64,000 bases of DNA from Helianthus annuus (taxonomy: Eukaryota > Streptophyta > Magnoliopsida > Asterales > Asteraceae), in the NCBI RefSeq assembly GCF_002127325.2, contig NC_035435.2, positions 108,969,938 through 109,033,937 on the forward strand, written 5' to 3'. Positions within the stretch are counted from its first letter, which is position 1. Every line of letters starts with the position of its first letter. Under the pieces are notes generated by a model. That model saw only the letters and a list, made by a program, of their open reading frames with translations, was not told where the DNA came from and did not search any database. This document shows positions 50,014-60,292 of this stretch, one piece after another. A program made the position numbers and the translations under genes.

Positions 50014-51395
50014 TAACCTATGTTAAGTTTCTAAGTTAAATCTACAATGTTTGCAAACTATAGGAACCATAAAACTCCATATTATATAAGCTTTTAAAGA
50101 AATGTTATTAATGGACCGTAACCAGGCCCAATCTATATATTTCCAATGGACCAGCGATTTTACATAGATAAAATACAATCATATTTTTAATTGATGAATA
50201 AATATAAGGATGGCTTTATAATATTTTTTTTATTGCCATTAACTTTGATAATACGATAACTTAAAGTTAATTTAAGGTTAACCTTTTATTTTACACAACA
50301 GTTAATGTATTATAAATTTATAATTGATTTAAAAAATACATTTTATTATTAATCTTACACTATATTATATATACCTATAATAATAAAAGGTAATGTAGGG
50401 CTAGCCCACATAGTACAAAGCTTTATCCCTTAAAAAGAAGGTCATGGGTTTAAACCTAGAAAAAAGAGTAATATAAATTTATTGGTACAAGTTGTTTTTT
50501 TATTTTACCAGCAACGACTATATACATATTGCTAGAAAACCAGCAAAAAATTGGGGGAACATACAAGAAAATAAACGAAAAACGAAATAACAGTCATAGA
50601 AATATCAAAATATGCCCACTTAGACCATGTGTAGTGGTTAAGAAAAATAATGCCCCTACCATGGGGCATTATCCGACACGTGGCAGTCCAATCAGCATGG
50701 GGCGTTATTGCAAAAGTGGCATAGTGGGAATAATGCCCAAATAATGTCCCTTCCAATCATTAAAAAAAAAAAACAAAAAAAACAAAAGCAAACTAAATGA
50801 TCATTGGCTAGTCAAACCCACTTCTTCTCCCATTGGCCACATGCAAGAATCAAATGGAGCTATGCAGCGTTTTCTTAATAATGCCAAAATCAAATTTCTG
50901 AACTTTTTTTTTTAAATAACGCCTAGTGTAATGGAGGGGGGGGGCGTTTTTTTTTCAATTTTTTTTTAAAAATCACGCCCCACTACGGGTAAAAGCCCCT
51001 AGGGGCTTTATCAGGACACATCAGCGCCACCTAGGATCCACATCAGCCAAGGGGCTTTATCACGCCTTCTCTTAACTTGCAGGGTGTGGGATAACGCCCC
51101 CTATTAAACAAAATTAAAAAAAATTATTGGTTGCAAAGATATGGGCCCCACCTGATAAAGCTCTTCTTCCTCGTTACCATGATAAAGCCCCATCAATGAC
51201 GTCCCGGTTTAACTTGCTTGGTGTGGATAGTGGCCGAGAGAGGCGGTGATGTGGCATGATGGAGCCCTCCATACCCTCCGGCTTACTAAGGGTAACATTT
51301 GTCATTCAGAAAAAAAAAATTACAGTGCTTTTCATCTACCTACCAACTTTGGTGCAGGAATTGTAAGGTTCCTTGGTTCTTTTGTTTTAGTACTA
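50014..51395. other. Gene-free A/T-rich region with palindromic MITE-like blocks
   Basis: 50014-50600 is A/T-rich without a gene. 50612-51236 carries repeated palindrome-like blocks such as ATGCCCCTACCATGGGGCAT, AGCCCCTAGGGGCT and several GATAAAGCCCC/GGGGCTTTATC copies. These are typical of Tourist-like MITEs in a cluster. I could not define individual ends or target duplications. No coding region is supported. Confidence 0.4.
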
Positions 51396-51743
51396 CTTTT
51401 AGATACTGGTGCACAAAAAACCCGGACCTGGACCCGGACCCGGAAAAAAAAACCGGAACCGGGTATTATAAAAACCGGGTTTTCTATACCTGAACCCGAA
51501 CCCGACCCTACCCATAGGATAGGGACCGGGTATGCATATTTGATCTAAAACCCGAACCCGGAACCGGGTTTTTTTATACCCGGTTTATACCCGAAACCCG
51601 GTTTTTATAATACCCGAAACCCGGTTTTTATAATACCCGAACCCGGTTTTTATAATACCCGCAACCCGGTTTTTATACCCGAATATATAGTTGACATGCA
51701 AAGTAGAAAAATGTAGAGAAAAATGTTTACTGCAGAATTTTAA

Positions 51744-51830
51744 ATGTATTGATGGCTATCTCTTGCTTTTAAATGTAGAAGCTATGATTATTGCCATTGA
51801 TGGCTATCTCTTGCTTTTAAATGTAGAAAA
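51744..51830 (+). repeat. Short tandem duplication in the hAT 5' region
   Basis: TTGATGGCTATCTCTTGC followed by TTTTAAATGTAGAA occurs twice, about 48 bases apart. No function is suggested. Confidence 0.7.
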
Positions 51831-52116
51831 ATGTAGAGACTGCCGTTGCAATTGTGATCTCTCAAAAGAGACAAAACATCATTTCCATTGACAATCTATT
51901 GCTTCCACTGCACAACACAATTTTATTAATTTGATTAGTAGGGGCTTCAGTCAACCGAATTTAGTACACAACTAATGTTATGGTTGAATATTTACTGCAG
52001 AATTTTAATGCACAACTAATATACACAACTAAAAAGAATTGGTTATATTCTTGCTTCTATCCAGCAATAACTTGAACGAACCAACAAACAAAACAATCAG
52101 AAAACACAACTCAAAA

Positions 52117-52624
52117 ATGGCTTCGCAAAGTGCTACGTCTTCCGTTGGCGTGGGTTCTACGGCTACTAAAGCAAGCGTCGTGGAGGTTATTCCTACAACT
52201 CGAAACCAAGAAGTTTGGGTTCATTACGAGTTATGTAAAATGTCGTTTGGACCAAACAAAGCTCGATGCGTTCATTGTGGAGCTATGTTGAAGTCTGATT
52301 CGAACACGACGTTGAAAAAACACCTATCAACGTATTGCAAAGTTTTGAGGAATGATCCGAACCAAGGTCAACCACCATTGTCAACACCAAGCTTCCACGG
52401 TAGCTTCGGAGTCCGCCTTTTCTTTTAGTGGCCGAGTCATTTCATTAAGGAGGACGAAGCTTAGTCCCGAGTCGGTTGAAATGTGTATTTGCTTGAAGGA
52501 CTATTTGGATGCGGCGGAGCGGATTCAACATGTGGAGTCACTTGAAGATGAAAATGGCGTTGAAACGGATATACACGAGGAAGAGGTCGAAATGGGAATG
52601 TCAAGCCCACTAGAAGAAGACTAA
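52117..52624 (+). pseudogene. hAT transposase remnant: BED zinc finger fused to C-terminal tail
   Basis: The ATG at 52117 opens a frame to 52428. It contains a BED-type finger, VWVHYELCKM...ARCVHCGAML...LKKHLSTYC, the DNA-binding N-terminus of hAT transposases. Overlapping it in another frame, 52391-52624 encodes SESAFSFSGRVISLRRTKLS and VEMCICLKDYLDAAERIQ, the usual C-terminal end of the hAT dimerisation domain. It then runs into an acidic tail. The catalytic core (about 500 residues in the family) is missing between them, and the fusion is out of frame. A short BED-only protein of 103 residues could still be made. Confidence 0.82.
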
Positions 52625-53592
52625 ACGAAGACAATCAAAAAACGAAGACGACCAAAAAATATGCACTTTGATGTAATCTTGTTTAATTATTAGGTTTCAA
52701 GCATTAAGACTTCTAGTTCTTATGATTTAACAAAATTATGTATGCACTTTGATGTAATCTTGTTTAATTATTAGGTTTCTAATGATATTTGCCACCGCTA
52801 CTTAATTATATAGTATATTTCATTACAAGTGGAAACAAATATGCCAATACATATTTCATGATATGTGCCTCTGTTTATAAAGTTCAAGGGGTATATAATA
52901 CATAGAGTAAAGTGTGTGTGTTCAATTTTTATTATCTTTTCGGTATAATAAATTGGACATTTAAAATCTCAACAACTTTGTCAAGATTTTACTAGCAACG
53001 ACTTAAAAATGTAACAATATTGAAACCGAAAATCGACGTCTAGATGATAGGAATAAATAACCATATGAAGAACTATAAATTGTGCCTCTGTTTATAAATT
53101 GTGCCTCTGTTTATCAATAGATTTGATGTCTATGTGTGAGAGTTATGTTTGATACATTTTAAAAGCATAGTTTCGGTCGGGTTTTTCTAATACCCGGTGC
53201 GGGTTTTTGCCCAACCCGATGCATACCCGAACCCTACCCGATGAATACCCGAACCCTACCCGATGAATACCCGAACCGGACCCGAACCCGGAAATAGGGT
53301 ATTATAATACCCGGGTTTTATAAAACCCGACCCGAACCCTACCCGAACCCGGGTATATAGGGTATACATTTTTGGTAGAAAACCCGGACCCGGACCCGAC
53401 CCGGTTTTTAAAAAAACCCGATTTTGTAAAACCCGGTCCTACCCGAACCCGGTTCCATACCCGGAACCGGTTTTTTAAAAAACCCGATTTGTGCATCACT
53501 ACTTTTAGATTCCTTTGAATATTTCTTTTGGATAAAGAAATCTGGTTTCAATTGAACGTAAATAAGAAACACATTTACATAAATAAATTATT

Positions 53593-54962
53593 GAGTAAAT
53601 TACAAGTTTTGTCCTTTACGTTTACATCAAATTGCAGGCGCTGTCCTTTTGGCCAAAAATTTACAGGCGCTGTCCTTAACCTTTCAAAATCTTGCACGTT
53701 TTGTCCTTTAGACCAAACCTGGTTAGAAATCTCAGTTAAAAACTGTCATGCAATGCACATGAGGGTAAAATGGTAATTTCCCTCTCAACCCTATTTAAAA
53801 TAAAAAGAAGAGTAAATTACAAGTTTTGTCCTTTACGTTTACATCAAATTGCAGGCGCTGTCCTTTTGGCCAAAAATTTACAGGCGCTGTCCTTAACCTT
53901 TCAAAATCTTGCACGTTTTGTCCTTTAGACCAAACCTGATTAGAAATCTCAGTTAAAAACTGTCATGCAATGCACATGAGGGTAAAATGGTAATTTCCCT
54001 CTCAACCCTATTTAAAATAAAAAGAAATTCATTAAAACAATACCACCCACCTATCACTTACCCCCACATCACACACCATCATCTGTGTCAAACTCCACCC
54101 ACCTTCCCTTCTCTTCTCAAATCAAACTCCACCCATCAAAGTCAAAACTCCACAATCAAAACACCTTTTCAGATTCTATGGTGTTGAAACAGAAGGATAA
54201 ATAAATGCAACAGTTATTAATTCAATTATTCATTATCATGATATTAAGTGTTAAAAGAGTGAAATTAATATTTACATCTATTTGTTATGAATATATATCT
54301 CGGTCGCTTCTTCGGCTTACGTGGCAGGACTCACCGTCGCCGGAAACCGCTTTCATTTCCTCTAAGAATCGCGTCCTTCATCCCAACCTCCGTTTGAAAA
54401 TCGAACATCAGTTTTTCTCTCGTCGCCTCGATCTCACCGTCGTCGGAAACCGTATTCACCTCCACCGCTTCCCGGAATACTCCGCCGTCTCCGATCATCT
54501 GTGTCAAACTCCACCCACCTTCTCTTCTAAAATCGAACATCTACACAAGTTTTTACAAAAAATCTTTGCTATTTCTTCATATCCGTTTCTGTTGACCGAG
54601 TTGTAAAACCCTGTAGTTACCTCTGCGGGATGAGATCTGTTTCTATACCATGAAGGAACCAGCAGCAATTTACTTGACACCTTAACTGTAGTGTTGTTAA
54701 AAGATGATGCTGCTATTGAAGCTCACCGTCGGCTCCCATACCAATATTCACACCCTATAAAAATCAACAACAATGTTGACCACTGAGATTTATGATGGTG
54801 TGTGTGTAATGGTGGGGTTAAGTGGTAGGTGTGTGGCATTTATTTAATGAAATTCTTTTTATTTTAAATGGGGTTGAGAGGGAATTTACCATTTTACCCT
54901 CATGTGCATTGCACATGACAATTTTTAACTGAGATTTCTAACAAGGTTTGGTGTAAAGGACA
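53593..54962. mobile_element. MULE-like element, left end duplicated, right end cut by the copia insertion
   Basis: A 217-bp terminal segment starting GAGTAAATTACA is present twice in tandem (53593-53809 and 53810-54026). Its inner part returns in inverted orientation at about 54840-54962 (TTTAACTGAGATTTCTAAC, CCCTCATGTGCATTGCA). At 54963 the sequence switches abruptly to the copia LTR. The outer part of the right inverted repeat should therefore continue after the copia element, beyond the window. The interior 54290-54605 is GC-richer than the surroundings. Confidence 0.7.
54290..54605. other. GC-richer interior of the MULE-like element, possible captured gene piece
   Basis: This segment contains repeated TCACCGTCGCCGGAAACCG-like phrases and an open frame on each strand. 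Base composition differs from the A/T-rich arms. It may be a captured exon or 5' UTR (Pack-MULE style). I recognise no protein domain in it. Confidence 0.35.
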
Positions 54963-55252
54963 TGTTGGATCTGAGTTTGTTTTTTATTGTATTTTATGTT
55001 TGAAAATAAGATGAAGATGGATGAGTGTGCAGCGGAAATTATAATGAAAACAAACTTTGCATACAATCAAACGAGAGTAATACTTTCATCAAACATCTTT
55101 ACACAAAGAACCGAAAGATTGAATTTATTTCAACTACGATTACAATGATTGATGTAAGAATGCAAACTCCCCCTCAGCCAGAGCTCAGTAGTTTGTTCGT
55201 GCAAAGAAGACGAATGATGCAAAGAGCTAATAGAACAGTACAAAGTACTGAA

Positions 55253-55261
55253 CTATTTATA
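55253..55261 (-). promoter_or_regulatory. TATA box of the copia LTR
   Basis: TATAAATAG on the minus strand, in the middle of the LTR. Confidence 0.6.
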
Positions 55262-55290
55262 GGCACTTGCAAACTACTGAGCATCTTTGC

Positions 55291-55298
55291 TGACGTCA
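55291..55298 (-). promoter_or_regulatory. TGACGTCA palindrome upstream of the LTR TATA box
   Basis: TGACGTCA lies 30 bp upstream of the TATA box in transcription direction. It is a classical bZIP-binding (CRE/as-1-like) palindrome, so it is a candidate LTR enhancer. Confidence 0.5.
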
Positions 55299-55700
55299 CC
55301 ATGAAAGTGACATCTAACCTCCTAACAAACTCTAACCTCTGATCTATACAGACACTGCTTGTGTTAACTACTGCTAATACATTCTATTACAAAACAGACT
55401 TTAGAACAGCTGCTGCAACCTTCTACTGCTGTGAACCCAGCAGCACTTGTACGGATCAGCAGTGCTTGACTCAAGGCAGTAGATTGAATCAGCAGGACTT
55501 TAGTCTTCCATCAGATCTTTAGTTGAGCAGCAGTTATGGGTCAGCAGTTTAGCAAGATCAGCAGATAGGAGGTCATCAGTAGTTGTAATCACTTTCAAGG
55601 GGAGAGATTTGTATATCAGCATCTGCTTATTCAGAATCCACTGCTCTGATCCAGTTTTGGCTTTAATTATCTGTTCCTCTGATAGGGTTCAATCCCAACA

Positions 55701-55710
55701 ATCTCCCCCT
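55701..55710 (-). other. Polypurine tract of the copia element
   Basis: AGGGGGAGAT on the minus strand, abutting the LTR start TGTTGGG. Confidence 0.85.
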
Positions 55711-55751
55711 GGAACAGATAATGCCAAAACCCTTCATTATTTGTGGATATT

Positions 55752-58700
55752 TTATTGCCTCATTAACAGCTCCCTTATCTGACCTTTAAATTGTAACTCA
55801 AAGTCAAGGGCATCTGTATCTTCATCATCCCTGCTAAGTGGAAGATCAAGGAGATCCTGCAAATCTTCAAGACTCAGGCCAAGAGCTTGTTCCCTTGATA
55901 TTTTCTCCACTTCTCCGCCAGACCTGAGCAAAGTCAATACGCAGGTCTGTTTGTCAGTTTCCCACTTTTGTATTTTTGAGCCTGGTGGGTTTCTTGGGAG
56001 ATGCTTATTTGCAGAAGTATTTGGTGAGGCTGGCCTGTTCATCACTGGCTGAGCAGTGGTAGCAGAGTTTTCCTGTTCAAGTTCTTCTTTTAACGTTCTT
56101 AACAAGCCTTCTTTTACAACAGCATTTCCAGTAAGAATTTCTTGAACAGTTTCAGCTCCTAACTGGCTTTGTTTCCTTCTTTTGTAGATGGCATTACCAG
56201 CTGGAGCAGTGGCTCTCCTGATTTGCAGCTTTGATGGTCTTTTTGAAACCGCTGCTTCAAGATAGTCAGGTTTTTGATGAATTTTTGGATCTTTCTTTCT
56301 TAATTCCTCCAACCTTTTGTAGGTTGACCTGACCACATCTTCTTTCCATCTAGCAATTTGTCTTTTAGTACCAAAATCAGCAACAACCAGTTCTTCTTTC
56401 ATTCTCTTCGGTTCCATTTGCTTATCATGTACATTCTTTCTGAACTTTGCCCAATCAGGAGGAGTGTGAGTGACTTTCCTTTTTATCATGTCTTGAATTC
56501 TTGCAGCTTCAACTTCAAGCTCAGGAACAGTCCACTCTTTGTACATGTGTCTCTCTCCTTTGTATCTTTTATAAAACATAATGCTTTCAATGTAGTCTTT
56601 CTTCAAGGTTTCAGCTGCTCTTTCTGAAATTTGTTGACTGACATTCTTCACAAAACGTTCTAAGGAACTGACTTGTGTGAGCAGATATTGGTAGTATCTT
56701 GATACTTCTTTGTCAGATTTCCCTTGTGTGTTTCTTTTCGAGATATCCTCTGCTTGCTTGGCCTTTATCTTCAAATATTCTTCAATATTTTTGGGCCAGG
56801 GATATCCTTTGATTGAAGGCAAACTCCTTTTGGCAGGGTCATCCTCAGTATAGAAAGATTTTATTTCTTCTCTAACAGCTTCTAGTTCAAGAGGAAATTG
56901 AACACCTGCAGGAGGTAAGGGCTTGTGCATTGGAACAGAAGAGAGTGGGACTGGTTTTGGTATTTTGACAAGAGCTAAAGGTTTGAAGATGTTTGGGATG
57001 GTGCAGTGACATCATCTTTAGGAATTAGCCTTCTCCTCTTTATTTGAGGAGGGACTGATGATGTTTTGGATGGAAAGGTGGTTGTAGTGGCAGTGGTTTG
57101 TGATATACTAATAGTTGTTGAAACAACTGGTGTTCCAACCACTGTTGTCTTTACAGCAGATGTTATAACAACTGCTGTCTTCTGCCTTTTGACAGGAGGT
57201 GATTTTGATTTTGGTGGCGATGGTGGTTAAGCAGTGGATGTAGTGTGTGTTGAGGTGGTGTGTGTTGAAGTGGGAGCAGATGTTGAAACTACTGAAGTAC
57301 CAACAGCAGCTGATACAACAGAAGTTACAACAGCTGTTTTAGGTGGTGGTTTTTTAGCAGACTTTGAACGTCTGACCGGAATGGATTTGGGTAGCCTTAC
57401 TTTTCTAGTAGGCTTCTTCTTTTCATCAATAAGATTTTCATCATCTCTTGACCCTGAAGTACCCTGATCCGGATAATCCACCCTGGCTTTCTTTTTGGCC
57501 TCTCTATCCCTTTTCACACATGCAAGTGCTTCTGCAAGTGCATTTGTGGTCACATCAATTTTCTTACTCACGTCTGGCAAATGAATCTTTTTGGTCATAT
57601 TTGAATTTTCTGGTGCAAGGTAGAGACCATCTGTTATTCCTTTCCTTCTCCACTCCTGAATTTTCTCCCCCTTTTTGGCCTTATCTTCGGGGAGTTGATC
57701 AATGAAGAATACTGGTGAAGGAGCAGTGCTAGAGTTGTGCAGGATCTGAGTTTTGAGAGCCTTTAGATCAGCCTGAGTGTCTTTGAACCTAGACTCCATA
57801 GTATTTCTCAGCTCTTAAACATGTTTTTCATGTTGCTGATCTGCTGCTTGTGCTTGATGATGGAGAAAAGGTTGAAAAAGATTTCAGAGCTCATTTGTAG
57901 CAGGTGCCTGTTGGAGAGCAGGTGCTTAAGGTGGAACAGCAGTGGATTATACCTTTTGTACCTGTAACAACTGTTGGAGCATATCTTTGAGCTCTGCAAC
58001 AGAGTTATCAAGTTTTTCAACACGAGCCGTCAATTTCTGGTACTTTAAATCATCACCCAATTTAATGGGATCATCTGATTTCCCACTAACAGTGGTTTTA
58101 TCAGTGGTTGAAATAGGGAGTTTACTCCAAACATTAACCACTGATGCCCCTTTTTCTTGGTACTGGGGTCTTCTTCCTTCAACACTTGACAACCTTTTGA
58201 TGTTGCCAGTAGGATAAATAAATCCACTGGTGGTTGGCAGAGGTGCTATAAAAGGAATTGCCTCCAAGGAAGTCTTATTGATGTAACCACTGTCCAACTG
58301 TAAACCAGTGGGTTCAACAGTTGTAGTGGCTGCTTCACTTGGATTACCACAGAGAGTTACTTGTAACTCAATGGGTGTAACCTCCTCAGGTTGTGTTGGT
58401 GGGTTAGCAAAGAATGATACAGCAGGCTCAGTCATTTGTTGAGGTATATTCTCATTGACAGGTGATTGAGAAGGACTGAGTAATGCCTGGTTCAAATCAA
58501 TTGCATCCAACAGCAGTTGTGTTTTTGGTGGAATTGAGGATGTGATGGTGGGTGTAGAAAGTGGATTTGCTCCGGGCATTGAGCTGTGGATGATGGAAAC
58601 GAGTGTATCCAGAGCATCATAATATGGTGGCCCTTTGTGTACAACCTGTTCTTTTTGTGAAGAAGCAGGAGGAGTTATGGTTATGGGTTGAGATATTTGT

Positions 58701-59757
58701 ACCAACTGCTGTGAGGAAGAAGCAGCAGTGGTTTCTTGTGACATTTGTGTTGTCACATGCATTAATTCTGGTATCTCATCCTCCAGAGTTGCCGTTTTGA
58801 TTGGTTTGGGGGTTTTTTGTTTTTCTTTTTGTAAAGCTTTTTGGGTTTTGTAGGTGTGGGTTTCAAAACAGTTGGTCTGCTGCTTTAATCACCTAGAGCA
58901 GTAGGCTCAGCAGCAGATACCCGAGGAGCAGTGGTAGCTGCTAAATTCTGCTCAGGTACCCCTGCTTGTGTTTTGCAAGGTGCTAACATTCGTGAAAAAG
59001 TTTCAGATGTTAGGCAGTTTATTACAGTTATTTCACCTTGGTTTATTAAAGCTAAATCATCCTTACTGAACTTTTTTTCAAAATAGTAACTTAAAAACCT
59101 TGGAAACAGTAAGAATGATTTGGTTTCAACATTATTAACCAAATCTTTAAAGATTTCCCGAGAATAGTTATAATTTTCTTCTTGAAGAATTGCATATCCC
59201 AGATTTTGAATCTTTATAGGGATCTCATTAAAAGAAGTGGTTTTGTTTGAAACACACAGTAGGAGGGTATGAAATAGGAATCTGGGTGCAGGAGGAAAAT
59301 AACCTTTTTCTAAGGTCAGTTTCTTCATCATGGTGGCTTCATACCCTCTTTCAATGAAGTCAATGTGCAACTCGTTTTTAGTGAAGGAAGTTTTACCTGC
59401 CTGATCATCGAGTTGAAAGACTTCGGAGATGGATTGTGGTGAGATTTGGACAGTTTTACCCTTTATAGAAGAGTGAATGGTGGTTGCAATGTCTCCTTGT
59501 TTTTCAAGGGTTGCATTTTTCCAAAACTCCCTTTGGGTCGCCAAATAGATTGGTGCATCGGCGGTGAGCAAAGTTTTGTACTTTGACTTTGCCATGATGG
59601 TAATAATGGAATCGAAAACATCTGTGGTTCTTGGTTTTGTGAGAAGACCCAGGAGATTGTGAGATTTTTTTAATGGAATTTCAGTGGAGGTTGCCTTTTG
59701 AGAGGCTGTTTTCGATGATTTTGATGTGGGTTTTGCAGATGACTTCGATTTTGTCAT
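55752..59757 (-). pseudogene. Extra (env-position) ORF of the copia element, broken
   Basis: It starts at ATG 59757 with a Ser/Lys-rich head, then a conserved-looking globular part (about residues 30-240) with FWKNATLEKQGD, ISEVFQLDD, GYEATMMKKLTLEKGYFPP and LLLCVSNKTTSFNE. From memory this resembles proteins encoded by abundant Asteraceae retroelements. Further frames (58762-57947, 57799-57227, 56930-55752) form a Pro/Ser/Thr-rich middle, a basic RKVRLPKSIPVRRSKSAKK region and a helical, charged C-terminal part ending ELLMRQ. Breaks are a frameshift near 58887, stops at 57949, 57928, 57886, 57817 and 57229, and a frameshift near 57000. I see no signal peptide or membrane segment, so calling it an envelope is not supported. 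Its function is unknown. Confidence 0.75.
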
Positions 59758-60292
59758 TTTTGAAACGAACGATCGAAGGAATTTTGTGAGAGATGAGAAG
59801 AAAAACTGCTTTGAGAAGAGAATTTTTAAGAATTCAATTCGACAGTAAAACCCTGTTTTGGTGGTGAGTGGGGAATTTTATAGGAAAGAGAATGAATGCT
59901 GACGTGGCAGCCGTTACAAAAGGTCTGACTGCTATGTACTGCCCACGTGACAACCACTGGTGAAAATGAAGGACAGTACTTTTGATGAAAGCAACTGATG
60001 AAAGCAGTGGAAAGGGGGCAGTGGATGATTTTCACTATCAGTGGATAGCATATCAGTGGATAAGACACTGCTTTTGAACAACAGAGGTTATCAAGAAATG
60101 AGAGAACAGAGGTTGCCTTTCAACAGTGGGCAGGCTTTTTGAAGTAGAGCAGACTTTTGAACAATCAGTGGTTATGGCAGACTTTTAAGGATTTTAATGA
60201 AATTTTCATTTTTAGCTATTTTTAAGGATGGATTTTCGATTTTCTGAAAACATTTTGTTGCTTTTATTCATAGAAAAACAAGATGTTGCTTG
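59758..60292 (-). promoter_or_regulatory. Spacer after RNaseH with promoter-like elements before the extra ORF
   Basis: The minus strand carries a G-box CACGTG (59944-59949), TGACGTGGCA reading on the plus strand (59900-59909) and a TATAAAA (59882-59876). About 120 bases of leader with CT-rich stretches follow, then the ATG at 59757. This spacing is like a plant RNA polymerase II promoter. The remainder (59960-60292) repeats CCACTG motifs and holds no gene. Promoter activity is inferred. Confidence 0.5.

Larger units (their letters stand above)
51404..53501. mobile_element. hAT transposon, internally deleted (2,098 bp)
   Basis: The 8-bp duplication CTTTTAGA occurs at 51396-51403 and 53502-53509. 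The ends TACTGGTGCACAAA and, on the other strand, TAGTGATGCACAAA are inverted. Both subterminal regions (51418-51680 and 53170-53490) are packed with ACCCGAACCC/GGGTTCGGGT-type motifs. Between them lies a gene with only the N-terminal BED zinc finger and the C-terminal tail of a hAT transposase. Confidence 0.9.
54963..55700 (-). repeat. 3' LTR of the copia element (738 bp)
   Basis: On the minus strand it starts TGTTGGGATTG at 55700 and ends ATCCAACA at 54963, giving inverted TGTTGGA-type ends. The polypurine tract lies immediately before it. The bases after it (AGGACA on the plus strand, before 54963) belong to the interrupted MULE-like element. Confidence 0.85.

Noticed and set aside
50395..50475. 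Possible tRNA-derived SINE (a GGTCATGGGTTTAAACC block resembling a B box)
   Set aside because: No convincing A box, tail or target duplication was found.
51418..53490. ACCCGAACCC-rich tracts as interstitial telomere repeats
   Set aside because: The plant telomere unit is CCCTAAA. Here the motif differs and is confined to the inside ends of a hAT element with a target duplication.
53540..54026. 217-bp tandem pair as a satellite or CRISPR-like array
   Set aside because: Only two copies, no spacers, and the unit is the end of a MULE-like element that also occurs inverted at 54840-54962.
54205..54606. 133-residue frame in the MULE-like element
   Set aside because: No recognisable domain, and overlapping frames exist on both strands. 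It is kept only as possible captured sequence.
55752..59757. Calling the copia extra ORF an envelope gene
   Set aside because: No signal peptide, membrane segment or fusion-peptide-like region could be seen.
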